This document shows, one piece after another, positions 29,976 through 37,416 of a stretch of 37,416 nt of DNA; within the stretch, counting starts at the first letter, position 1; every line of letters begins with the position of its first letter. Below the pieces are notes generated by a model. It was not told the origin of the DNA, made no database searches, and saw only the letters and a list, made by a program, of their open reading frames with translations. The position numbers and the translations under genes were made by a program. Origin of the DNA: Candidatus Woesearchaeota archaeon (GTDB lineage Archaea; Nanobdellota; Nanobdellia; SCGC-AAA011-G17; GW2011-AR18); contig JACPCE010000014.1 of assembly GCA_016179945.1 (NCBI GenBank), positions 1 through 37,416 of the forward strand. The letters run 5' to 3'.

Positions 29976-31748
29976 ATGGATTATATTAAGTTAACGGAGT
30001 ACTATCAACAACTAGAACAAACTTCTAAAAGATTAGAAAAAACACACATAATAAGCCAGTTGTTAAAGGAAGCTAAGAAAGAGGAAAATGTAGAAGTTAT
30101 AATAAATTTAGTTAGAGGCAGTGTTTTTCCAGCATGGGATGAACTTAAGATAGGTGTTTCTGATAAAATTATAATTAAGGCTTTAATTACTTCTACTGGC
30201 ATTTCTAAAGACAAAGTAGAGAAGCTTTTTGCTAAAAATGGAGATCTTGGTATTGTTGCGCAAGAACTTGTAAAAGAGAAAAAACAAACTACTTTCGATA
30301 CTAAAAAGCTGACTTGTAATTTAGTTTACAGAAAAATAAGAGAACTAGCAGATCTTGAGGGAGAAGGCACTGTAAACAAAAAAATAGGATTAATTTCTGA
30401 ATTATTAACTTCTGCTTCGCCCCAGGAGGCTAAATTCATAGTAAGAACTATACTTGAGCAGTTGAGGGTGGGTGCTGCTGAAGGAACATTGAGAGATGCA
30501 ATTGTTTGGTGTTTTTTTAGTGATAAATTAAAAATAAAATACAATAAAGACAATAATGAATTAATAATTCCTGAAGAAACAAAAAAAGAATATGATTATT
30601 TTTTAGATAAAATTAAGCATGCTTATGATATAACAAACGACTTTGCAGAAGTTTTTAAAATTATAAAAGAAGAAGGAATAAAAGGATTAGATAAAATTTC
30701 TTTAAAGGCTGGAAAGCCGATAAATGTTATGCTTTTCCAAAAAGCTAAAGATATAAATGAAGCTTTTGAAATTGTTGGAAAACCTTGTGGGTTTGAGTAT
30801 AAGATAGACGGATTTAGATTACAGATTCATTGCATAAATGGAAAAATAATACTTTATACAAGAAGGCTTGAGAATGTAACAAAGCAATTTCCTGATGTTG
30901 TTGAAATAATAAAAAATGGAATTAAAGCTGACAATTATATAATAGATACAGAAGTTATTGGAATTGATCTAAAAACAAAGAAATGGTTACCATTTCAAAA
31001 TATATCTCAAAGAATTAAAAGAAAATATGACATTGAGAAATTGGCAAAGGAAATACCTGTAATGGTAAATGTTTTTGATATTATGTCTTATAATAATGAA
31101 AGTTTGTTAGATGCACCATTTCATAGAAGAAGACATATAATAGAAAAAATTGTCAAGGTAACTTCAGATAAGTTAATGCCTATAAAACAAATTGTTACAG
31201 ATAAATTAGAAGTGGCTGAGAAATTCTATAAAGAATCTTTAGAATTTGGAAACGAAGGAATAATGGCTAAGAATTTGGAAAGTATTTACAAACCCGGTTC
31301 AAGGGTTGGTTATGGTATTAAATTAAAGCCAATTTTAGAAACTTTGGATTTAGTGATAACGAAAGCTGAATTTGGTGAGGGAAAAAGAGCTGGCTGGCTT
31401 AGTTCTTATACTGTGTCCTGCTGGGACAAGAAAAAAGAGAATTTACTTGAAGTTGGAAAAGTCAGCACTGGTTTAAAAGAAAAAGAAACTGAGGGTACAA
31501 CTTTTGAAGAATTAACTAAATTACTTAATCCTTTAATTGAAAAGAGTGGTGGAAAAGAAGTAATAGTTAAGCCAAAAATAATTATTGAAGTTGGATATGA
31601 AGAAATACAAAAAAGTTTTGAATATAGCTCTGGTTATGCTTTAAGATTTCCAAGAGTTATTATGCTGCGTAGTGATAAAGGACTGCATGATATAAATATA
31701 ATCACAGACTTAGAGAAAATATATGAAGTTCAGCGCGGGAGAAAATAA
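29976..31748 (+). CDS. lig: ATP-dependent DNA ligase
   Basis: A 590-residue archaeal/eukaryal-type ligase. The adenylated Lys276 lies in '[15 protein letters not shown]' (motif I, KxDG), with '[16 protein letters not shown]' (motif Ia/II), 'YIIDTEVIG' (motif III), 'VNVFDIM', '[16 protein letters not shown]' (motif IV) and 'YGIKLKP' (motif V). The N-terminal DNA-binding domain occupies residues 1-200 ('[34 protein letters not shown]'-like, ending near 170), the OB fold the last 150. It seals nicks in replication and repair. It is followed 13 bp later by xth, forming a base-excision repair unit. Confidence 0.95.
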   Translation: MDYIKLTEYYQQLEQTSKRLEKTHIISQLLKEAKKEENVEVIINLVRGSVFPAWDELKIGVSDKIIIKALITSTGISKDKVEKLFAKNGDLGIVAQELVKEKKQTTFDTKKLTCNLVYRKIRELADLEGEGTVNKKIGLISELLTSASPQEAKFIVRTILEQLRVGAAEGTLRDAIVWCFFSDKLKIKYNKDNNELIIPEETKKEYDYFLDKIKHAYDITNDFAEVFKIIKEEGIKGLDKISLKAGKPINVMLFQKAKDINEAFEIVGKPCGFEYKIDGFRLQIHCINGKIILYTRRLENVTKQFPDVVEIIKNGIKADNYIIDTEVIGIDLKTKKWLPFQNISQRIKRKYDIEKLAKEIPVMVNVFDIMSYNNESLLDAPFHRRRHIIEKIVKVTSDKLMPIKQIVTDKLEVAEKFYKESLEFGNEGIMAKNLESIYKPGSRVGYGIKLKPILETLDLVITKAEFGEGKRAGWLSSYTVSCWDKKKENLLEVGKVSTGLKEKETEGTTFEELTKLLNPLIEKSGGKEVIVKPKIIIEVGYEEIQKSFEYSSGYALRFPRVIMLRSDKGLHDINIITDLEKIYEVQRGRK

Positions 31749-31761
31749 ATTTTCCATTAAA

Positions 31762-32514
31762 ATGAAGATTATTTCTTGGAATGTAAACGGAATACGTTCT
31801 GTTATTAAGAAGGGTTTTTTAGAATTTTTAAAACAAGAAAATCCAGATGTTATTTGCCTGCAAGAGACAAAAGCGCATAAAGATCAAGTTGATTTATTGC
31901 TTAAAAATTATCCTTATATTTTTTGGAATGATGCAGAGAAGAAAGGATATTCTGGAACTGCTGTATTTTCTAAAATAAAACCTATTTTTCATTCAAAAGA
32001 TATTCCAAATCATCATGGAGAAGGAAGAGTTATAACTCTTGAATTTGAAAAATTTTATCTTGTTAATGTTTATACTCCAAACTCTCAACGCGGACTTACT
32101 AGGTTAAATTACAGATTAAAATGGGACAAGGATTTTTTAAATAATTTGAAAAGTCTTGAAAATAAAAAGCCTGTTGTATTCTGCGGGGATTTAAATGTTG
32201 CACACAAGGAAATAGACTTGAAAAATCCAAAAACAAATAGAAGAAATGCCGGATTTACTGATGAGGAAAGAAATTCCTTTGATAAAATTATTCAGAACGG
32301 ATTTGTAGATAGTTTTAGAGAATTTAATAAAGAACCGGGAAATTATACTTGGTGGAGCCTTATGTTTAACTGCCGCAAGAGGAATATTGGCTGGAGAATT
32401 GACTATTTTTGCATATCAAAACTATTAAGAAAAAAATTAAAAAATGCATTTATACTTTCCAAAGTTCTTGGATCAGATCATTGTCCTATTAAAATTTTAA
32501 TTGATTTAGATTAA
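31762..32514 (+). CDS. xth: Exodeoxyribonuclease III / AP endonuclease
   Basis: A 250-residue EEP-superfamily nuclease: '[19 protein letters not shown]', '[12 protein letters not shown]' (metal-binding Glu35), '[11 protein letters not shown]', '[16 protein letters not shown]' (Asp/Asn pair), '[10 protein letters not shown]' and the final 'LGSDHCPI' (catalytic Asp-His). It cuts DNA 5' to abasic sites and trims 3' ends. I start it at ATG 31762; 13 in-frame codons upstream overlap the ligase gene and lack the family N-terminus. Its place right after lig fits coordinated base-excision repair. Confidence 0.95.
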   Translation: MKIISWNVNGIRSVIKKGFLEFLKQENPDVICLQETKAHKDQVDLLLKNYPYIFWNDAEKKGYSGTAVFSKIKPIFHSKDIPNHHGEGRVITLEFEKFYLVNVYTPNSQRGLTRLNYRLKWDKDFLNNLKSLENKKPVVFCGDLNVAHKEIDLKNPKTNRRNAGFTDEERNSFDKIIQNGFVDSFREFNKEPGNYTWWSLMFNCRKRNIGWRIDYFCISKLLRKKLKNAFILSKVLGSDHCPIKILIDLD

Positions 32515-32599
32515 AATATTATATATCATTAGGATAATTATTTTATACAAAAAATATTTGGTGCACTGTTTGTATATAAATTAGTACTATACATTCAGT

Positions 32600-32684
32600 A
32601 ACGAAAACCTTTAAATATCAGTTTATTACTACTATTACAAAAAGACATCACTTTAAAAAATTGGGTGACAAAGGGGGGCTTTTA
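32600..32684 (+). promoter_or_regulatory. Promoter and leader of the TrmB-family gene
   Basis: CGAAAACCTTTAAATA (32602-32617) combines a purine-rich BRE-like stretch and a TATA box. Transcription would start near 32639, giving a leader of about 45 nt that ends in a GGGGGG Shine-Dalgarno (32673-32678) 6 bp before the ATG at 32685. A leader this long is unusual in this window. Confidence 0.6.
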
Positions 32685-33506
32685 ATGATTGTAAGAGAAG
32701 AACTTTTAAGCAGGTTAAGGAGATATTTTAATCTTAATTTATATGAGGTTCGTATTTGGACTGCACTTCTTTCACGTGGGGTTTCTACTGCAGGAGAACT
32801 TAGTGACATAGGACATGTACCTAGAAGTCGTGCGTATGACGTTCTTGAAAGTTTAGAAAAGAAAGGCTTTGTCGTTATGAAACTTGGAAAGCCAATAAAA
32901 TATCTTGCTGTTGAACCTGGTGAGGTTGTTGAAAGGGTTAAGAAAAATATCCAAGTAGAAGCAGATCAATCTCTTCTTAAATTAAAAGAGTTAAATAACA
33001 CTGATGTATTAAAAGAATTGGATACACTGCACAAGACAGGGATTGAATTTATAGATTCAACTGATTTATCTGGAGCAATAAGAGGAAAACACAATTTATA
33101 TACACATTTAGAATTGTTGGTTAAGGGTGCAGAAAAATCTGTAACAATAGCAACGACATCTAAGGGTTTTGTTAGAAAGGTAGAAGCATTAAAACCTGTT
33201 TTACAGAAACTTAGTAAAAAGGGAGTTAATATAAGAATTGCTGCTCCTCTAACTAAAGACTGCCAAAATGCAGTAAAAGACCTTAAAGGTGTTGCAGAAA
33301 TAAAGGATTGTGGAAAATTAGCTGCAAGGTTCTGTGTTGTGGATGGAAAAAACCTATTATTTATGGTAATGCATGATGAAGAAGTCCATCCTACATATGA
33401 TGTAGGTGTATGGGTAACCACTCCATTTTTCGCTGGAGCATTAGAAAATTTATTTGATCTAGCATGGAAAGAATTTGAACCTGCAAGCAAGAAGTTCAAA
33501 GAATAA
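32685..33506 (+). CDS. TrmB-family transcriptional regulator
   Basis: A 273-residue protein. Residues 1-75 form the TrmB winged helix ('NLNLYEVRIWTALLSRGVSTAGELSDIGHVPRSRAYDVLESLEKKGFV'-type, i.e. the helix-turn-helix then 'SRAYDVLxxLExKGFV'). A coiled-coil linker follows (about 85-125), and residues 130-273 are a phospholipase-D-like sensor domain ('HLELLVKGAEKSVTIATTSKG', 'FCVVDGKNLLFMVM', 'VGVWVTTPFFAGALENLFDLAW') without catalytic HKD pairs. Start at ATG 32685 with a six-G Shine-Dalgarno, not the upstream TTG at 32661. TrmB proteins control sugar uptake and metabolism or act as global regulators; the ligand is unknown here. Confidence 0.85.
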   Translation: MIVREELLSRLRRYFNLNLYEVRIWTALLSRGVSTAGELSDIGHVPRSRAYDVLESLEKKGFVVMKLGKPIKYLAVEPGEVVERVKKNIQVEADQSLLKLKELNNTDVLKELDTLHKTGIEFIDSTDLSGAIRGKHNLYTHLELLVKGAEKSVTIATTSKGFVRKVEALKPVLQKLSKKGVNIRIAAPLTKDCQNAVKDLKGVAEIKDCGKLAARFCVVDGKNLLFMVMHDEEVHPTYDVGVWVTTPFFAGALENLFDLAWKEFEPASKKFKE

Positions 33507-33604
33507 TTTTCTTTTTTTCATTTATATTTTAACATAATAAAAATAATAATTGCTTATTTTTTAATCTAGAAACATTTATATAAGAATTAAACCCATATTT
33601 TTAT

Positions 33605-34122
33605 ATGAATAAAAAAGCGGTAGTTATTTTTGTAGCACTTTTTTTATCTGTACTATTTTTATCAACTCTTGGAAGCGTTTATACTGGAAATGTAGTATTG
33701 CAGCAAACAGAAATTACTCTAAGCAATTACCCTTATCCTTTTGTTAAGAATAATGTTCCCAATGATGTGTTTATTGTTATTCCTTATGATTATAGTTATG
33801 ATGATTACAGCACTGCGCAATTTATATCTAACTCATTGAAGGGAAACAACCTTTTAGGACCTGAAATTTAATATTAATAGGAAATCCTTGCAATAATGAA
33901 GTTATTTCCAATGAATTGGCAACTGTTGAATGTGATTTAGGATTAGAAGAAGACCAAGGTCTTTTAATATTAATAAATTATGACAGAACAAGCACTTTAG
34001 TAGTTTCTGGTGATTTAACTAAAGCTGGTTTAGTTTTAACCAATTATAATTTTTATCCTTTAATGAAGAAGATTATTATTGTTGATGGTGAAATTGGGAA
34101 TTTAGTTTTGAATTATCATTGA
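33605..34122 (+). pseudogene. Short S-layer-like secreted protein with a one-base frameshift
   Basis: The first frame (33605-33871) has a signal peptide ending near 'SVYTGNVVLQQ', then 'NDVFIVIPYDYSYDDYSTAQFISNSLKG', and stops at 33869-33871. A second frame continues the same pattern: 'NLILIGNPCNNEVISNEL', 'LILINYDRTSTLVVSGDLTKAGLVL', to 34122. These blocks ('NLILIGGPCxN', 'LVVAGxxxxDTRxAxxVL') belong to archaeal S-layer-like proteins. One extra A in the AAA run at 33864-33866 would join them (GPE-NLILIG) into a protein of about 172 residues. TATA TTTATATAAG (33574-33583) lies 26 bp before the ATG. Real frameshift or homopolymer error cannot be told. Confidence 0.7.
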
Positions 34123-34892
34123 ATTATTGCTTTTTGAAGAGACTTAATTAAATTTTTTAGAAATTTATTTCTTAATTTATAATTAATATCTTTTAAAGAT
34201 AAAAATGGGCAAAAATCTTCTATTTCCATTAATAACATAGAGTTATCTCCTGTCTTACACATATCTATTCTTTGTATTCCATATTTTAATTTATTCCAAT
34301 TGGAAAATTGGTTAGCTAAATTAATCTCATATTTATTTGGCTTATAATACTTTAAATCCCAACGATCTTTACTTGTATACAGTGTATACTGGAGTTTTTT
34401 ATCTATGAAGTAAAATGAAATTTCTTTTTTTATTTTTAGCAATGGTTGAATTATATAATTTTTTGGATTCTCTTTTATAAGGTCATCTTTATTTAATATT
34501 TTTATTCCAAGAGAACTTCCTCCATTTATTGGTTTTATTATATATTTTTCTGATTTTGGCAATGTATTTAATTCTTTTATGTTTTTTGTTGTTGGTATAA
34601 CTTTATAACCTAATTTGTATAAATCTACTAAATAATCTTTACCCCTAATATCCCCACTACCAGAATATAAATCATTATAAAGTTTAAATTTTTTCTTTAG
34701 TATTCTTTTCAAGTTATATTTTTTTACAGGCCATATATTTCTTATCAATAATAAATTAAATTTACCTATGTTTTTTGTTTTATTTATGTCAATTAATTTT
34801 ACATCAAAACGTTTTTTTAATAATGAAGTTAAGAAATTATCTTCACCATCCTGATCATTTTTTATATTTGTCAATAAAAATATCTTATTCAT
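34116..34892 (-). CDS. ATP-grasp-type ligase
   Basis: A 258-residue protein resembling RimK/glutathione-synthetase-type ATP-grasp enzymes: 'DYLVDLYKLGYKVIPTTKNIKEL', the nucleotide-binding 'KYIIKPINGGSSLGIKIL' (about 115-132) and the metal site 'MLLMEIEDFCPFLSL' (about 220-234). In these enzymes ATP activates a carboxylate for attack by an amine or thiol. The start overlaps the upstream e-MtaB stop by 8 bp, so they are cotranscribed and may act on the same pathway, for example a tRNA or metabolite modification (inference). It overlaps the convergent S-layer-like gene by 7 bp. Confidence 0.75.
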   Translation of the reverse strand: MNKIFLLTNIKNDQDGEDNFLTSLLKKRFDVKLIDINKTKNIGKFNLLLIRNIWPVKKYNLKRILKKKFKLYNDLYSGSGDIRGKDYLVDLYKLGYKVIPTTKNIKELNTLPKSEKYIIKPINGGSSLGIKILNKDDLIKENPKNYIIQPLLKIKKEISFYFIDKKLQYTLYTSKDRWDLKYYKPNKYEINLANQFSNWNKLKYGIQRIDMCKTGDNSMLLMEIEDFCPFLSLKDINYKLRNKFLKNLIKSLQKAIIQ

Positions 34893-36039
34893 TTATTACA
34901 ACTAATTTTGTATTACTATTAAAGTTTTGTGTTTTATATTCAGATATTTGACTTCTTGTTTCTTTGTATATTTTAGTTAACTCAACACTTCTCTGTTTTA
35001 TTATTTGAGAAGGCAGTTGTTTTATCTTGGAAGCTAAAGTTCTTGGCCTTGATGCAAATTTACTTATATTAATAACTTCAAATTTTAATTTTTTAACTAA
35101 ATTTAGCGTTTCTTTAAAGTTCTCTTCTGTTTCTGTTGGATAACCAACTATAATATCTGTGCTTATTGTAATTCCGGGATGAACTTTTCTAAATTTGTTT
35201 ATTATGTCTTCAAATTCTTCTATAGTATATTTTCTTTTCATATCTTTTAGAACTTTATTAGATCCTGACTGAACAGGAAGATGGACAAACTTTTGTATTT
35301 TTGGATTTTTATAAATTTCAATTAATTCATTTAAATATTTTCTTGTATGTTCTGGATTTCCCATTCCAACCCTTACTTGATAATCACCTTCAATTTGTAC
35401 AACTTCCTTTAATAAATCAACTAAATTGTAACCTAAATCAAAACCATAACAGGCGTTGTCTGTGCTTGTTAAATTTATTTTTTTGTAACCCAATGAAACA
35501 TATTTTTTTACCTCTTCAACAATTTTTTCTTTTGGATATGAAACTAAATCTCCCTTTGCAAGCTTTGTTGAGCAAAATGCACAAAAAGATTTACAACCTT
35601 CTGCAATCTGGACTGAAGCAATTTTATCTTGGTTTAATTTTGGCAATCCTAATTTTATTTCTTTTCTCTTGTTTGTTAGAACTATTTGTTCATTATTCAT
35701 AACTTTATTTACTGTTTCAGGAATTTCAGTAATATTTTGAGTAGAAATTAGTGCTACTCCTTTTTTCAAGTATTTTTCTAATTTATCCTTTTCAGCTACG
35801 GGCATACATCCAGTAATTATTAGTTTTTTATCTTGAAAATTATTTTTTGTATTTTCAATCCGGCTGAATATTTTGTTTACTGTGACATTTTTTACTGCGC
35901 ATGAATTTATTATTACAACATCTGCTTCTTCTATATCACTAGATATTTCATGCCCTGCCTCGAGTATTAAACCTGCTATTATATTACCGTTATCATAGTT
36001 AGCAGTGCAGCCATAATTATCTAAGTATATTGTTGCCAT
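34885..36039 (-). CDS. tRNA t6A37 methylthiotransferase-like radical SAM protein (e-MtaB type), short C-terminus
   Basis: A 384-residue methylthiotransferase. The N-terminal UPF0004 domain binds the second cluster through Cys in 'YGCTANYDNGNI', 'INSCAVKN' and 'ITGCMPV'. The radical SAM cluster is 'CKSFCAFC'. Then come 'YPKEKIVEEVKKYVSLGYKKINLTSTDNACYGFD', 'HLPVQSGSNKVLKDMKRKY' and 'DIIVGYPTETEENF'. It resembles the archaeal/eukaryal e-MtaB/CDKAL1 enzymes that make ms2t6A at tRNA position 37. The C-terminal TRAM domain is almost absent: only a stub ('KTQNFNSNTKLVVINE') follows the radical SAM core. Start at 36039: a TATA-like AATATTAAAATAATT (36058-36073) is 26 bp upstream, ruling out 17 extra codons. 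Confidence 0.85.
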   Translation of the reverse strand: MATIYLDNYGCTANYDNGNIIAGLILEAGHEISSDIEEADVVIINSCAVKNVTVNKIFSRIENTKNNFQDKKLIITGCMPVAEKDKLEKYLKKGVALISTQNITEIPETVNKVMNNEQIVLTNKRKEIKLGLPKLNQDKIASVQIAEGCKSFCAFCSTKLAKGDLVSYPKEKIVEEVKKYVSLGYKKINLTSTDNACYGFDLGYNLVDLLKEVVQIEGDYQVRVGMGNPEHTRKYLNELIEIYKNPKIQKFVHLPVQSGSNKVLKDMKRKYTIEEFEDIINKFRKVHPGITISTDIIVGYPTETEENFKETLNLVKKLKFEVINISKFASRPRTLASKIKQLPSQIIKQRSVELTKIYKETRSQISEYKTQNFNSNTKLVVINE

Positions 36040-36057
36040 AAAAATTAGCAAAGAGTT

Positions 36058-36073
36058 AATTATTTTAATATTT
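36058..36073 (-). promoter_or_regulatory. TATA box of the e-MtaB gene; decides its start
   Basis: AT-rich minus-strand box centred near 36066, 26-27 bp before the ATG at 36039. Seventeen in-frame codons upstream would overlap or precede it. Confidence 0.5.
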
Positions 36074-36143
36074 CCTTTGTAATAATTCAAACTATATTTT
36101 AAAACATGAAAGAATTTAATAAGTATTAATTTGGAATAATCTT

Positions 36144-36623
36144 ATGAATGAACGAGAAATTCGTGGTAGTTATAAAGAATTAGTAGATTTTATTAGTAGA
36201 CTTGATTCAAGTTATAATCATTTAGAGTTAATTTTAATAGATTTGGAAAATCAAGAAAGAATTGATGGTGCTGAAACACCTGTACCTTATGCAAAAGTTA
36301 TTGAAAACTACACTCTTTCATCATATAGTATTTCTGATAGGGACCCAATTGCTAGAACTGAAGTGCAGGTTTTTGATGGTTCTTATCCTCTTGGAAAACC
36401 TTGGAAACCTCTGGAAATTAAGATAAAAGTCGATGGACATTCGTATGTTCGTGATACATCTCTTTGGCCAAAATATTTTGAAATGATAAAAGCAAGGTTA
36501 GTAGACTTAATTGAAAAAGGATATGTTGTTGGTAGTTTTGAAGTTATGAAAAACCAAAAAGATGATTTTCCAGGGGATATTGATGCAGAAGAAGTTGTGA
36601 AGGGTTATCCAAAAAGAGAATAA
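36144..36623 (+). CDS. Hypothetical protein
   Basis: A 159-residue soluble, acidic protein. Helical N-terminus ('YKELVDFISRLDSSYNHLELILID'), then a beta-rich middle ('PIARTEVQVFDGSYPLGKPWKPLEIKIKVDGHSYVRD'), a helix ('FEMIKARLVDLIEKGYVVGSFE') and an acidic tail. No motif or family is recognised. A TATA-like GAATTTAATAAG (36112-36123) is 26 bp before the ATG, so the mRNA is probably leaderless. It is transcribed divergently from the e-MtaB operon. Confidence 0.55.
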   Translation: MNEREIRGSYKELVDFISRLDSSYNHLELILIDLENQERIDGAETPVPYAKVIENYTLSSYSISDRDPIARTEVQVFDGSYPLGKPWKPLEIKIKVDGHSYVRDTSLWPKYFEMIKARLVDLIEKGYVVGSFEVMKNQKDDFPGDIDAEEVVKGYPKRE

Positions 36624-36860
36624 TTCATACTTCTAAATTCTTTAAGGACTTCTGAATCAGACATAGCTTTAGACATATGCATACACTCTCAAAGATATTG
36701 TCCTAAGCTTGGAGCTTTATCCTAGAAGATAAGTGTCCCAAGCGAAGGGCAAGATTAATTGATATGTTCCTGTTTTTATTCTTTTAGCAACAGAAGTTTT
36801 CATATTATTAGAAGTCTAAAATTTTATTTAAACTCATTGTGGCTGCTTAGAAGTAATAAA
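36624..36860. other. Gene-free stretch with a stem-loop
   Basis: No start-to-stop frame of note in 237 bp. GCTTGG (36707-36712) pairs with CCAAGC (36738-36743), and inside it TTATC (36717-36721) pairs with GATAA (36728-36732). It is more G/C-rich than the surroundings. It could be a terminator part or small RNA; the strand is undetermined. Confidence 0.3.
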
Positions 36861-37157
36861 TTATAAATTATATTTAGCTCTAAGAGAATACAATCTTTTT
36901 CTATATTCTGCATATGCTTCATCATGCTTATCAATAACTAAGAGCCATATATCATTTCCCTTTACACAATACACCAATCTTATACTATTAGTTATAGCTT
37001 CACGATAACAATTTTCTCCGCCTGATAAGTGTTCTAGTCTTAATGGATTCTGTTTAATTTTCTGTTTTTTCTTATAAAATATTTCTAATTCTTTTTTGTC
37101 TAATTTATCTAGATCTTTAAATAAATATGGGTGCTCTTTTATTATCCACTCACTCAA
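36861..37157 (-). CDS. RelE/ParE-family toxin
   Basis: A 98-residue basic protein with the RelE-type order: N-terminal helices ('LFKDLDKLDKKELEIFYKKKQKIKQNPLRLEHLSGG'-type), then the beta-sheet 'CYREAITNSIRLVYCVKGNDIWLLVIDKHDEAYAEY' with catalytic-type Arg, and a Lys/Arg-rich tail. RelE toxins bind the ribosome and cut mRNA; ParE cousins act on gyrase. The pattern fits RelE/StbE better. Its start overlaps the antitoxin stop by 8 bp, the standard antitoxin-first order. Confidence 0.82.
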   Translation of the reverse strand: MSEWIIKEHPYLFKDLDKLDKKELEIFYKKKQKIKQNPLRLEHLSGGENCYREAITNSIRLVYCVKGNDIWLLVIDKHDEAYAEYRKRLYSLRAKYNL

Positions 37158-37347
37158 CTTTTATTCCCCTTTTTATTAGGTATTCATCTAAGTCTTTTTC
37201 TGTTTTAGCCTTAACTTTTCCTGTTGATAGATCATTAGTTCTTTGTTTTACTTTGTTATCTAGAGCCCTTTCTACGTCATCTATTAATATTTCTACATCT
37301 GTTAGAATCTTACTAAATATTTCTTTAGGTATAGTTAAGGTTTCCAT
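37150..37347 (-). CDS. Antitoxin of the RelE-like pair
   Basis: A 65-residue protein with an N-terminal beta-strand ('ETLTIPKEIFSKILTDVEILIDDVERALD') and a charged C-terminal helix ('EKDLDEYLIKRGIKVE') that would wrap the toxin. No clear family, but order, size and overlap with the RelE-like gene support an antitoxin. A TATA-like TTTATATAT (37370-37378) is 26 bp before the ATG, so both genes are transcribed from here, probably under autoregulation. Confidence 0.72.
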   Translation of the reverse strand: METLTIPKEIFSKILTDVEILIDDVERALDNKVKQRTNDLSTGKVKAKTEKDLDEYLIKRGIKVE

Positions 37348-37416
37348 AAATTTACTTATATATTTATCTTTATATATCTATCGGGCAAGTTTCTATAAAT
37401 TTTTTATAATTTCATT

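Noticed and set aside
32966-33499. 177-codon minus-strand frame inside the TrmB gene
   Set aside because: Long but entirely antisense to a clear TrmB protein; its composition is that of a shadow.
36700-36770. Fragment of large-subunit rRNA in the intergenic stretch
   Set aside because: A faint resemblance only; no continuous conserved rRNA block could be recognised.

Overview
The window is AT-rich, tightly packed and archaeal, most likely from a small-genome DPANN lineage of the Woesearchaeota/Pacearchaeota type (inference). The archaeal markers are GatD and GatE, an archaeal-type LeuRS, NreA with a C-terminal PCNA-binding motif, a stand-alone ThrRS editing domain, an e-MtaB-like tRNA methylthiotransferase, TrmB and tandem-Lrp regulators, and a tRNA that must lose about 45 nt of intron. 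About twenty genes have a TATA-like box centred 24-28 bp before the start codon, which means leaderless mRNAs. Shine-Dalgarno runs of G appear mainly before internal operon genes and before ftsZ and trmB. DPANN placement also rests on a secreted 'TGNVV'-type S-layer-like protein and many short orphan genes.

Layout. 1-760: three small overlapping genes (zinc ribbon, winged-helix-like, ribbon-helix-helix) and a terminator. 1008-1127: a reverse-strand tRNA-Arg(TCT) with two putative introns and its own terminator. 1211-4398: MFS exporter, SPOUT methyltransferase, MscS channel and an orphan. 4493-6124: a membrane-anchored Lon-type protease, a membrane-anchored bifunctional-nuclease-domain protein and a SpeD-like pyruvoyl-enzyme homologue, all overlapping. 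6597-13036: LeuRS, a phosphoribosyltransferase, a cyclopropane-synthase-family lipid methyltransferase followed by a broken FAD oxidoreductase, and an HD phosphohydrolase. 13078-17357: toxin-antitoxin debris (DUF4258 remnant with DUF2283), a TIM-barrel protein, two nucleotidyltransferases, NreA, and a HEPN-like/MNT pair behind a duplicated 46-bp operator. 17399-21835: a short GatE, an interrupted small ORF, two paralogous orphan genes and a double Lrp regulator.

21946-28530: ThrRS editing domain, a degenerate receiver, a gene broken by an in-frame TAA, a Fic protein behind a perfect inverted-repeat operator, an operon of two membrane proteins plus GatD, a candidate structured RNA, and ftsZ with a structured 3' end. 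28560-37347: a DPANN-type orphan, nitroreductase, the ligase-Xth repair operon, a TrmB regulator, a frameshifted S-layer-like gene, e-MtaB with an ATP-grasp enzyme, an orphan, and a RelBE-like pair.

The themes are translation fidelity (LeuRS, GatDE, ThrRS-ed, e-MtaB, tRNA-Arg), DNA repair (ligase, Xth, NreA), envelope and lipid functions, and small addiction or regulatory modules. Gene decay is visible at five places: an internal deletion with frameshift, a 5' truncation, a single-base frameshift and two in-frame TAA codons.
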